Shown here piece after piece: positions 1 through 8,321 of a stretch of DNA of 15,918 nt. The stretch is from Gracilaria vermiculophylla. Taxonomy: Eukaryota > Rhodophyta > Florideophyceae > Gracilariales > Gracilariaceae. Below the pieces are notes generated by a model. It did no database searches. It had not been told where the DNA came from and saw nothing but the letters and a program-made list of their open reading frames with translations. Each line of letters starts with the position of its first letter. The first letter of the stretch is position 1. The stretch is from NCBI GenBank assembly GCA_019155205.2, contig JAHNZQ020000079.1, positions 1,568,906-1,584,823 of the forward strand, written 5' to 3'. Made by a program: the position numbers and the translations under genes.

Positions 1-60
1 AAAACTGTTAGCTGTAATGATCGCATTCAAAGCATTGGCGATCTTTCTGCGAGATATGTC

Positions 61-195
61 GTGAAGGTCGATATCAGACCTTTTATAGACCTACATCGAC
101 TCAATTCCGTCCTACCGGACCCCGACTGCCCTCTACCGAAAATTCAGGATATTCTAGATTCTATTGGGTCTTTATCAGGGCCAGATGCTGTCTTG
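61..195 (+). pseudogene. Ty3/gypsy-type reverse transcriptase fragment
   Basis: Forty-five open codons end at a TAA at 196-198. The translation contains the block RPFIDLHRLNSV followed by PLPKIQDILDSIG. This matches the pattern of Ty3/gypsy reverse transcriptases near the first conserved RT blocks, D-x-R-x-LN followed after about ten residues by PLPxIxDIL. In the family this segment lies just before the first catalytic aspartate; here the match stops after DSIG and the catalytic block is absent. Bases 1-60 are open in the same frame but I recognise nothing in them. The fragment ends exactly where the left arm of the inverted repeat begins, in the same orientation as the element copy in that arm. 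It could be that element's own polymerase after an internal deletion, or a separate scrap. The call rests on one short block. Confidence 0.5.
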
Positions 196-197
196 TA

Positions 198-652
198 ATC
201 GCTGTTGCAAGCCAGGAAAATTCTGAAATGGGATCCGCCAACACCAAGCGGAGGAGGAGGTTCACCGGGCGGACAATGCTCCTACACGTGCTGCTATGGG
301 GAGATCTGGGGATCAGAGCCTTAGAAACCTAAGGACTATCGACGAGAATCTCCAACCGGAAAAATAGACGTAGACTAAAGGGTGCCTGATTTACTTCTCA
401 AGAGGTGGAGCTCGATCGGCAGATAAAGTATCACGCCCGGAGCCCGCCTCAGCAGGGTAAACTTCTATAGTAACTACCCGCACAAATTAACTAGAATAAA
501 TTTAAATTATACCGTCCTTTAAGGATACTGTAGCACACGTGGGCCGAGATATGCACCACGTGGCTCAGATAATAAAATACGAGCCCTCTTTAGAAATTTA
601 AGCCATAAAGCCACTCGACAATATCACCTTACGATCCACTGTACAAAAAGAA
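198..652 (+). repeat. Left arm of a long inverted repeat (element 3' end, plus orientation)
   Basis: This arm aligns along its whole length with the reverse complement of 721-1180. The best blocks are GATCAG..CTTAGAAACCTAAGG near 310-335, AGAGGTGGAGCTCGA at 401-415, and the stretch at 530-585, which has GCACCACGTGGCTCAG followed by AATAAAATACGAGCC. Position 198 pairs with 1180 and 585 pairs with 793, so the two sub-arms are both 388 bp. Similarity continues more weakly to 652. By eye the arms are roughly three-quarters identical or better, with small gaps. A short coding-like stretch occurs in both arms (RAAMGRSGDQSLRNLR here), and both have AATAAA near 571-576 or its equivalent. I read each arm as the 3' end of a transposable element. 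A foldback-type transposon is the alternative. Confidence 0.85.
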
Positions 653-720
653 CTTCAAAAGTTTTGAGCACCTCCACGCCTGATATCTTCCGATTGCATT
701 CGCTTTCTAGCTGAATGCTG

Positions 721-1180
721 GTTATGCTTGTAGTACAGCGGATTCTAAGGTATTATGGTAGTGTGGCGTTACGACGGGATATTCCTAGGAATGGCTCGTA
801 TTTTATTCACTGAGCCACGTGGTGCATTATTCGGCCCGCGTGGGCTACAGCACCCTGGAGGAACGTTAGAATGTAGATGTATTTTAGTTTATTGTTGCAG
901 GTAATTGCTACAGTAGTGAGACCTGCCGAGGCAGGCTCCCGGCGTGATACTTAATCTGCCGGTCGAGCTCCACCTCTTGGCAAGTAAACCAGGCACCCTT
1001 GAGGCTACGTCAATTTTTCTGGTTAGAGACTTTCGTCGAACATCCTTAGGTTTCTAAGCCGCTGATCCCCAGGTCGCCTCATAGCAGCCCCTGTACGAGT
1101 ATTGTCCCCCCAATAAACCTCCATCTCCACTTGGTGTTTGCGGATCCTCGCTTGGAATTCCTTCGGCTCGTGACAGCAAT
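721..1180 (-). repeat. Right arm of a long inverted repeat (element 3' end, minus orientation)
   Basis: This is the reverse-complement partner of 198-652, separated from it by a spacer of about 68 bp (653-720). On the minus strand it reads GAAMRRPGDQRLRNLR, matching the left arm's RAAMGRSGDQSLRNLR, then TAA and TAG stops, then GAGGTGGAGCTCGACCGGCAG, then an AATAAA near the inner end (about 802-807). The open reading on the minus strand extends from 1205 to the stop at 1023-1025, so it begins outside the arm. The two copies are tail to tail, with polyadenylation-like ends facing each other. I do not recognise the protein stretch. Confidence 0.85.
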
Positions 1181-2249
1181 TTTCGGGGACCACCTTTAGA
1201 AACAAGCGCCTCTGGAGTCAAGAAAAACTGCTAACGGACGTTGTGCGCTACTACCTCAAAATAATAACTGCCGGTACCACAATGCTCAGGACAAACTACA
1301 AATCATGCATAGAAAACATTCAGAAATAGAAATACAATGCAATCGTTTCTGAAGGATCGAGAAGTGGTGAGGTAAATTCTCCTGCTGGGCCAAAAACGTT
1401 CCACGAATGCATTTGCATACAACCACGCAGCGGACTCAACGTCGAAGATGCTTCCCACTTCCGACTATGAGAAAGAGTTGATTGGCAGGTTGCATGCTGA
1501 TTTTGATCATCTGGTTGCTCTTGCAAATTTCGCATATTTGTTGGTGTCAAAATAGCTTCACCTTCAGCAATTATGAAGTTTATCAGGTTAATCGCATGAT
1601 TTTATTCTTATACAGCGTGGGCTGTCTCTTCAATACTGGTACGGAGTTTGAAACTGTGCAGAGGTAGAGTAGCTGTTTTCTTACGATCGGTTAATCTGAA
1701 ATTTACCGTCAAGAATGTGATATTTGGATTATTGATTTTGCGGACATCAACATTTTTAACTACTGCTCGGACCGTAATGGAATTTCAAAAAGATCTGTAA
1801 TAGAATTTACAGTACGCATCATTGGTATACAGGCGAGCGCGGCTGTTGACAGTTGTTCCAGCAGTTTTGCGAAGATCTTTGGACGATGCCATAGTTGACG
1901 AATGTTGTCGACGGCTCTGATTGATTTAACAGTTACAATTGACCCTTGGTTGTTGTAGGCACAGCTCAGCACATCCGGCATTGACAATATGACAAGGGTA
2001 TAAGAACAAAAAACAATTTTAGATAAGTTTTAATGTCTTGAGAAAATTACAAAGTAATTAAAATTGACCTCACAAAATCGTCCTTAGACAGGTGCCCAAA
2101 ATTCTCATATTGAGAGAATGAGCGGCATGTTGCAATGATAAACTGTCACGCAAAACACCTTGTGCTCGCAGAAAGTGCTGGGTTCTTCCGAAATAGTCAC
2201 TCACAGTCACTGAATCTAATAAATGTATAAAAAAGATGCGAACTTTTAA
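1181..2249. other. No recognisable feature
   Basis: The reading frames here are short and show no family motif that I recognise. The longest minus-strand frame, 1987-1760, is 75 codons, begins at a non-ATG codon and resembles nothing I can name. No tRNA-like T-arm and no terminal repeats are visible. Confidence 0.4.
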
Positions 2250-2251
2250 TA

Positions 2252-2273
2252 TGACAGTGAAATTTTATACTGC
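2252..2273 (+). repeat. Left terminal inverted repeat of the Tc3-like element
   Basis: The core is GACAGTGAAAT, one variable base, then TTATACTGC. It matches the reverse complement of 3429-3450 at 20 of 22 positions by hand count. Weaker similarity continues inward for about 15 bases. It contains CAGTG, the usual Tc1-family terminal motif, three bases in from the proposed end. Confidence 0.8.
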
Positions 2274-2396
2274 CAGTTACATTTCATTTCAAAACGCGTG
2301 CCATTTTTGCAGACCTTTTATAATATAAGACCATCAAAGTTAAGGTATTGATTTCTTCATTCGTTCTAGCTACAGCCTCACAAATTCTTATTCACG

Positions 2397-3396
2397 ATGC
2401 CTCTTGGAACAGCTCTCACAAATTTTGAGAGAGGGCAAACTGTTGCTCTTAACAGCAAGGCTAGTTCTATATCTCACATCGCGGGAACTTTACAGCGCTC
2501 CCACTGTGTTATTCGCAACTTCTTAAAATATTCCAATCCCGCTCAGCAATAGCCTTTTAAACCCAGGCATAAAAAGACTTCTTCAACTGTCAAAATAGCA
2601 ATCGTTCGAGCTGCTACACTTCAAAACAAATCCGCAAAAGAAATTCAAAAGGACTCTAAACTCTCCTTTACTGTTCGAAGAGTGCAGCAAATTTTACAGG
2701 AGGTTCCATACTTAAAGTATGAAAAAATGAAAACCGGTCTAATGATGACGTCAAAACATAAAGTTTTAAGGATGAAATTTGCTAAAATAACATTTAAAAC
2801 GGGACGCTCAAAACTGGAAAAAAGAGGTTCTGAGTGATAAAAGAAGTTCAATTTACACGGCCAAGATTGTTTCAATCAATACTCGCATGATCTTCGAAAG
2901 GAACCTTTTTCTTTTTCAAAACGACAAAATGGTGGAGGTTCAGTCACAATTTGGGGATGCATTCCCTACTGTGGCGTTCCACAACTATCTTTACTAGAAT
3001 AAAATTTAAATTCGGATCAGTATGTTACTATTTTGGAAGAAGATTTATTTCCATTTGCTGCAGAAATATTGAGCAAAAAATGGATTTTTCAGCCAGATGG
3101 AGCTTCACGGCATAGATCAAAGTGCACTTAAAAATGGTTTTCTGAAGAAAAACGTAACGGTTTTGGACTGGCACGCCAAAAGCCTAGATTTAAACATTAT
3201 CGATAATGTTTGGGGAATGATGGCAAGGGCTGGTTACGCTAGAAATTGCCAATTTAATAATAAGGAAGACTTGATTGAAGCTATAAGGGTGGCTTGGTCG
3301 AATATCCAGGAAGAACATATTCGCAAACTGTATCATTATATTTCTGACAGGTTGCTTAAGGTCATAGAGCAAAAAGGATCAGAAACGGGGTACTAA
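2397..3396 (+). pseudogene. Tc3-like transposase, multiply broken
   Basis: The protein begins MPLGTALTNFERGQ, like the amino end of nematode Tc3 transposase, and continues through an HTH-like region (SISHIAGTLQRSHCVIRNFL). It runs in frame 3 with an in-frame TAG at 2550-2552. A local frame slip around 2805-2843 damages the SDEKKFN block holding the first catalytic Asp. It resumes in frame 3 (DLRKEPFSFSKRQNGGGSV), with stops TAA 3000-3002 and TAA 3129-3131. It then shifts to frame 1 near 3132-3150 and ends at 3394-3396. The second catalytic Asp (GAT 3096-3098) sits in FQPDGASRH. The third position, Glu in the family's NPIENLWG, is Asp here (IIDNVWG, GAT 3202-3204). Spacing is about 34 residues, as in DD34E enzymes. 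It is not functional. The ATG at 2397 is chosen by similarity to the family amino end. Confidence 0.9.
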
Positions 3397-3428
3397 AAAC
3401 CTGTTTTAGAAAAATATCAAGTAAAGTA

Positions 3429-3450
3429 GCAGTATAATATTTCACTGTCT
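3429..3450 (-). repeat. Right terminal inverted repeat of the Tc3-like element
   Basis: On the minus strand it reads GACAGTGAAAT, one variable base, then TTATACTGC, mirroring the left end. It lies 33 bp beyond the transposase stop and is followed by TA at 3451-3452. Confidence 0.8.
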
Positions 3451-3452
3451 TA

Positions 3453-5103
3453 TAGTAATTTCGCTTCAAGACAAATTTGTTTTTACATCCTCTGCCCTGC
3501 TTGAGACCACAGAAGAAGGAGACAATGATTCTATTCGAACATGGAATAGAAGGGAGGCAAGGACTATTTTTGTGCAGTGATTGGAGCCCAAAAACAACCA
3601 GATTTTGTGCCTGTCTAACAACAATTTCGCACACTGTATGAGGTTATTGGTCAGAAAGAAACTTGAATGAAAAAGATAGTTCTTTATTTCTATGCATAAT
3701 CCACATTTTACTGTCAAACTGTAGTGCACTCAGTTTAGTATTCTGTGCTTACTACGAGAGCATTTTTTCGATCAAAAACCAAAACTAGCCCGTATCGTGG
3801 AAACGCATCCCATCCTTGTAGGAGAACCTCCATTCAAGTTTTTTGACCCAAATTTTGCTACAACACATCTTGAGTTTTCACCCAACTTTGTGATACGTTA
3901 TATGCTTCAAAAGGGGCCTCAATTAAAATCTCAGCAAATTTTAGTTATCCTTAACAATGGAGATTGTTCCATAATAATCAGTATTGGGACCAGGATAAGC
4001 GTTTTTGCATCTACGCCGACGCTCCCGATAATTATTGGTCTTGAATTCTCATGCAAGTACCTTTCAAAAGATTTGTAACTATCTCATAAGTAGCAACATC
4101 ATAAACCGCATGCTTTCTGCTCTGAACGTTTTATTACACGCGAACTGTGGTGATTAACCTTGTAGATGAACGGTAATGCCCTAACGACTGCAGTGGATGT
4201 ATGTATTTCCTCGAGACGCGCCAAGTAACCCTGATATCCCCCAGAGCGGTACCCCGGAGCGCTACTACACCTTTCGTGATACTCTATACAGAGCTCTCGG
4301 TCTCTTGATAAGATAAGGACTAAGTTTATATGTTATTGACTTAATAGGTAGAGAAGTTGGTAGCATTCTTTCCAATCTCCGGGTACTAAACTGTTCTAAA
4401 ACTCTAACTCTTCTAAAAAATAAGTATCTGTTGCATGTCTGAATGTCATCCATGTATCTAAACAATCGTGGGAGTTACTGGCTTCGAGAATTGACAGATT
4501 CCATTGCCAGCGGAGTTATTGCGTGTTGAGTGCATCTGCGCACTCGCAACTGTATTTGACGCATAAGTACTATAGGCTGTTTTTGTGTACCGTAGTATAG
4601 TTGTAGAGTGGATGGGCTTTGTTCAAATATGTCAAATATGCGTCGTAGTTTTGCACGAATATTCTACAGCAGCAACAGCTGGTACTTGTAACGCTACTCA
4701 ACTTTGCAACCAAAGCGGCTCTTCTAAATGACCGCCGACACTGACTTGATGGGCTTTGAAAGCAGCCATCCGCACGCATCCACTCTGGACGCCAATGCGC
4801 AGTCAGTGAAGCAATCGACGCCCATCCATCCTGTACGCCCATCCCGTTATGCTACGGGCGCATGCGGCTCATAGCTGGTGCGGCTAAAGATCTGCGGGAG
4901 GGGCTCTGCCGTCTGGCGCCACGCCACTGCGGGCGTTCCGGTAAGTCGCTCAATATCAGCCCCATGATCCACTGTTTCCAACTTGCTTCCGACTCCGTCG
5001 CCGAATTGCATGAACACGCTGAGTGACAGCGACGCCGAGCGCGGTGGCGACCAAATTTCGCGCAGCACCCGGTACGATGCGCTGGCTGTGGTGCATATCG
5101 TCC
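3453..5103. other. No recognisable gene; GC-rich tail next to the retrotransposon
   Basis: Nothing between 3453 and about 4800 resembles a known family. An open frame of 93 codons at 3797-4078 has no motif I recognise. From about 4735 to the insertion site the sequence becomes clearly richer in G and C. It was one piece with the sequence right of 11440 before the retrotransposon landed. It contains a small direct repeat ACGCCCATCC near 4817 and 4836. A minus-strand frame (5203-4847) crosses from the LTR into this flank, so it was created by the insertion and is not a gene. Confidence 0.4.
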
Positions 5104-5108
5104 AACTG
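5104..5108. repeat. Target-site duplication, left copy (AACTG)
   Basis: The five bases AACTG directly precede the TG that starts the 5' LTR and recur exactly after the CA that ends the 3' LTR (11436-11440). A 5-bp duplication is typical of Ty1/copia integrase. Confidence 0.93.
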
Positions 5109-5201
5109 TGTCGCGCTACGTATGTGGGCCATGAGCCATCGCCCTCAAGCCACCAGATCTGACTTGATTTTCTTTTATTTGGTCCACTTGTAGTTTGAGT
5201 C

Positions 5202-5235
5202 ATTCGGCGCCGGTGGTTAGCGCCGGTCCCGAACC
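5202..5235 (+). promoter_or_regulatory. GC-rich stem-loop upstream of the TATA-like box (5' LTR)
   Basis: The segment contains TTCGGCGCCGG and, after a short loop, GCGCCGG and CCGAAC, which pair. In this LTR some pairs of the 14-bp stem seen in the 3' LTR are replaced by G-T pairs and two are mismatched. The loop GTTAG is unchanged. It lies 11 bp before ATATATA. A protein-binding or RNA role is possible but not shown. Confidence 0.5.
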
Positions 5236-5246
5236 GCCTGCCTCAC

Positions 5247-5253
5247 ATATATA
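5247..5253 (+). promoter_or_regulatory. TATA-like box of the 5' LTR
   Basis: ATATATA lies 138 bp into the LTR and is preserved at the same offset in the 3' LTR (11170-11176). Transcription would start about 30 bp downstream if it is used. The assignment rests on sequence and position only. Confidence 0.45.
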
Positions 5254-5512
5254 CTGTAGCTTGAGTCCAGCCTCCCTGGACCCGAGCGGAGAGAGAGAAC
5301 AAGAAAATCGAAGTAAACCGCTAGAGAGCGCTTGCTTCATCGCATGTGCGGCCGGCCTCAGCCCTTATTTACGTCCTCCCGCTTCCACCATTTGCTCTCT
5401 CGCGACCGCGATCCCGCTCTGGTCGCAACGCAACTCCCACGCGTGTCGCTAGCCAACTGCGAGGTTGATCTAGCAGTAGCCGCGCGCCCACGTGACCACC
5501 GAATTGACGACA

Positions 5513-5562
5513 ATCCGGATTTCACTCGGTTCGTCGCGTGACCTATCTCTCAATGGAGCAAG
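5513..5562 (+). other. Leader between 5' LTR and gag; primer-binding site not recognised
   Basis: A tRNA primer-binding site should start at or just after 5513. The sequence there (AATCCGGATTTCACTCGG region) does not begin with TGG, and I cannot match it to the 3' end or an internal piece of a tRNA from memory. An ATG at 5553 opens a second frame of 33 codons that overlaps the start of gag. Confidence 0.4.
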
Positions 5563-7464
5563 ATGCCACCGTCTGCCATTACACGACTGCAGAAGGTCGG
5601 GAAGTGGAAAAGACTCAAGCGCAGGGCTTCCGTCTCGCTGCTGAAGGATGAGGCGGCGTCCTATCTGATTGATATTTCAAGACTTGTGCTCCACCAGCAT
5701 CCGTTCGAAGACGAAAAAGTTGACTTTTTGGATGATGATCCGAAGGAGATGATGATCGAAATGCTTCCGGCCCCAGAAGACATTTTCTCGGACGATTTCT
5801 ACAAGAACCCGCTTTTCTCCATCGCCCTTTTACGAGACGTGGCTACCTTGTACGGTTTTGGTGACTTACCGGAAGGCCTTAACACCACGTTAGGCCTTTC
5901 CGCTCCCAATATCGCCTCGGCTGGAACGACGACCCACATTTGGTTTTCGTACATTTTGGACTGCGATGCTACGACAATGCGGGGCGCTTTCGATTGCTAC
6001 AAACGCAGCAGAGGCTCGCCTAACGCGGCGCTGAGGCCCTAAGCGGATGAAGTCGCTAATGTTGAAGATCATGCCAATGAAGGCTCTGGTGCCATACGCA
6101 ACCCGCTGTTCGAGAAACCGGTTCAAGAGATCGGAGCAGAATCAAAAGACGAGCTTCGAGCCGTGTTTTCCAGGCGCCAGCAGCTTGCTGCCGATGCTAT
6201 GGAAGACCCCCATACCGTACAGTGCGTGCACAACGCAGGATCTAATGCAAGAAATCCGCAAATTGAGCAAGATGATACGAGAAAGGCTAGCTACGTTCAC
6301 CAGCATTTCAGGAGCGGAAAGTTTACTGGCGACCTTTTCCAGTCTATCGAACTCTTTGTCCGTAGTTCTCAAGTCTGCTCCCGACAATATAGGTTCTCGT
6401 TGAAGCAGAAAGCGGACTATTTCATCAATATGCTAGAGGGTCCTGCGGAAATCTTTTTCTTTGACAACGCTAACGACGACGTGTCGTTTGAGCAAATGAA
6501 GGCCATGATGATCCAGGAGTACAATAACAATGCAAGGCAGATTCAAGTGAAAAGAACGCTGGAGACCCTTCGACTCTGTTCTTTCATGGCAGAAAGAGAA
6601 CTCACCGACGTCCCAACGGCTCTGGCGAAACTTGCCGCGCATATTGAAATGCTTGCCCCTCAAGCGCCTCGCTCATACAGAGATGAAAACCATAAGATTG
6701 GGTTTCTGAGGAAGACAGTGCTCGGTTGCGACTGGGCGAACAATCCCATCGCAAGGATCGTCTCTGAACAAGTCTCGTTTAATAACTTTGTCACTTCCCT
6801 TCATGAGTCCTTGCAGATAACGAGAAAAATCGATGCCATCAGAGAAAAGGAGTCGTCAGTGAGAATAGCTGGGAAACAACAGGTGCTGTATCAGTAGTAC
6901 GGGAGGAAACCCAAGCACGTCCAGAAACACGCCAAGCCGTCTCCCATGAATGTTCCGCGCAGGACATTTGAAGAAAGTCGCCGTCGCAACGAATGTCATA
7001 GGTCCAGCGCCCCTTGGAGACCCGGGCACAGGTGCGCTCGAGGTTCTATTCACGATAGGACCCGGAAGCGGCTCCAGAACGGCGAATCAGCAGTGCAAAT
7101 TGTTTTCGACCTCGTCACTGGACTGGAGGGAGGACTCGCCTCGCACGATGATACTCACTTTGCTAGTGAATCCGATGGTGAAACTGGTCCGGCGACCAAG
7201 CCTTTCCAGAGCAATACTACGGATCTGGGGCAATATGAAGCTTTTCACAACCTCTATGAAACCAAAAAATCGGTTCTCCTTCAGGCGACAGACAAAATGT
7301 GGTTCACCAACGCTTTGCACTCTTCCCCCGCTTACGGCAAGGCTACGCGGAAAGGATCTGTGCATGAGGATTTTTAGCTAGGCGGCGAGGTGAATATCAT
7401 CACCTACGTCGGCACGGCGAAGCATGCTGAGCCCACCCTACCACGCGCCCCCGCCATAAAATGA
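5563..7464 (+). pseudogene. gag: Gag capsid/nucleocapsid coding region with three in-frame stops
   Basis: One frame (frame 1) carries a gag-like protein from the ATG at 5563 to about 7461, closed by TGA at 7462-7464. It is interrupted by TAA 6040-6042, TAG 6895-6897 and TAG 7375-7377; reading is coherent across each, so I treat them as point mutations in one gene. The part from 6163 to 6894 has the helical, charged make-up of a retrotransposon capsid (for example DLFQSIELFVRSSQ and YFINMLEGPAEIFFFDNAND). After it comes a basic stretch and a zinc-knuckle-like motif at 6994-7035, CHRSSAPWRPGHRC. Its spacing fits CX2CX7HXC, with the second cysteine replaced by serine (TCC at 7003-7005). Gag would build the particle that packages the element's RNA. 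The real start might instead be the ATG at 5553 in frame 3. Confidence 0.8.
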
Positions 7465-8321
7465 CCTGGCGCGAAGTTATTGCCAATCACGTGCATTTTA
7501 CCACGCTACTTCTTGATAACAACTCAGATCGACCTTTGGGCCTATGTGTTGACATCGGCGCACCCAAGTTTCTGGTTGGAATTAAGGAGCTGGCAAGAGC
7601 GCACAAGAGCCTAGGCATGAATCTTTCCAAGCTGATTCCATCCACCAATCGTTTCCGATTTGCAGATGCCGTATACGATTCTCGCGGCACAGCGGCGCTC
7701 TACATAGCCACGCCACAAGGTGTACCAGAGGTGAAAGTGCAGGTGGATGTCGTACAAGCCGACATCCCGGCCTTTTTGGGCATGGATGTTCTTGACAGGG
7801 AGGACTTAACACCCGATACGGTTACGAGCCGCTTAACCAAGCGTGTTCGTAAGCAAGATAAAAATGGAAATATGCGGTACGAAGACCTATGGCATGTACT
7901 TACTTTCCGTTCAAAGAGCAATCATACTTACGTCGCCATCCGAGAGCCACCCAGTATACTCTTTACCCAGGCGGAGCTTCTCAAGCTACACAAGCGATTT
8001 CTCCATCCATCCGCAGCTAAGCTATTTCATCTTCTGAGACGCGCTCGACCAGAAGAAGCGACCCCACAGACTTTAAGGGAGCTCTAGTACCTTGCGACGA
8101 GATGCGATCCGTGCCAAAGAATTCAAAATGGGCCCACGCGCTTTCACGTCTCCTCCGTAGTTGAGAATGTGCGCTTTAACGAGCGCGTTCGGATCGACAT
8201 TATGTATACGGATGGAAAGCCTATTCTACACGTTGTGGATGTAGGTACTCGATTCAGTGCGGCTCGATGGCTGCCTGATGTGTCAACGAAAACGATATGG
8301 TCGACTATCGTTCCTTGCTGA
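7431..8321 (+). pseudogene. pol: Pol, first part: protease and integrase amino half
   Basis: Frame 3 is open from 7431, overlapping the end of the gag frame by about 33 bases, so gag and pol are joined by a frame change. The protease active site is the DIG of LCVDIGAPKFLVG (about 7551-7559), followed by IPAFLGMDVL, the second conserved protease segment. The integrase zinc-binding HHCC set follows: LHKRFLHPS supplies two histidines (7989-8006 region) and TRCDPCQ two cysteines (8103-8105 and 8112-8114). A TAG at 8085-8087 falls between the His pair and the Cys pair. The first integrase catalytic Asp is in RIDIMYTDGKP (GAC 8196-8198). TGA at 8319-8321 ends this part, at a place where relatives as I remember them have Trp. 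In the family the protease cuts Gag-Pol and the integrase inserts the cDNA. Confidence 0.88.

Larger units (their letters stand above)
2252..3450 (+). mobile_element. Decayed Tc3-like (Tc1/mariner superfamily) DNA transposon
   Basis: An element of about 1.2 kb is bounded by imperfect terminal inverted repeats at 2252-2273 and 3429-3450, with a TA dinucleotide just outside each end (2250-2251 and 3451-3452). Tc1/mariner elements insert at TA and duplicate it. A broken transposase fills 2397-3396, leaving about 145 bp of 5' and 54 bp of 3' non-coding sequence, which is normal for compact Tc1/Tc3 elements. Cut-and-paste transposition by the encoded DDE/D transposase is the family mechanism. This copy cannot make a complete enzyme. 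The outermost base of the repeats differs between ends, so the true ends could lie a few bases away. Confidence 0.85.
5109..5512 (+). repeat. 5' LTR (404 bp)
   Basis: It starts TGTCGCGCTACG and ends GAATTGACGACA. It aligns to 11032-11435 end to end without gaps, with about 39 substitutions by hand count (roughly 90% identical). It should carry the promoter: a TATA-like ATATATA lies at 5247-5253, preceded by a GC-rich stem-loop at 5202-5235. No AATAAA polyadenylation signal is visible inside. The open frame across it (5195-5452) begins at a non-ATG codon and is not regarded as a gene. Confidence 0.95.

Noticed and set aside
4265..4465. FRYMDDI on the minus strand, resembling a reverse transcriptase catalytic box
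   Set aside because: Nothing before or after it fits reverse transcriptase blocks, and the frame is only 66 codons. A YMDD match alone is expected by chance.
4847..5203. A 118-codon minus-strand frame
   Set aside because: It crosses the LTR/host junction at 5108/5109, so it was created by the insertion.
5195..5452. An 85-codon open frame present in both LTRs (also 11118-11375)
   Set aside because: It begins at a non-ATG codon. Fourteen of 85 residues differ between the two copies, in line with unconstrained change, and its presence in both places follows from their being LTR copies.
5553..5651. An alternative gag start at 5553 in another frame (33 codons)
   Set aside because: It closes at a TGA after 33 codons. 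It could be the original start followed by a frameshift, but nothing in the window decides this.
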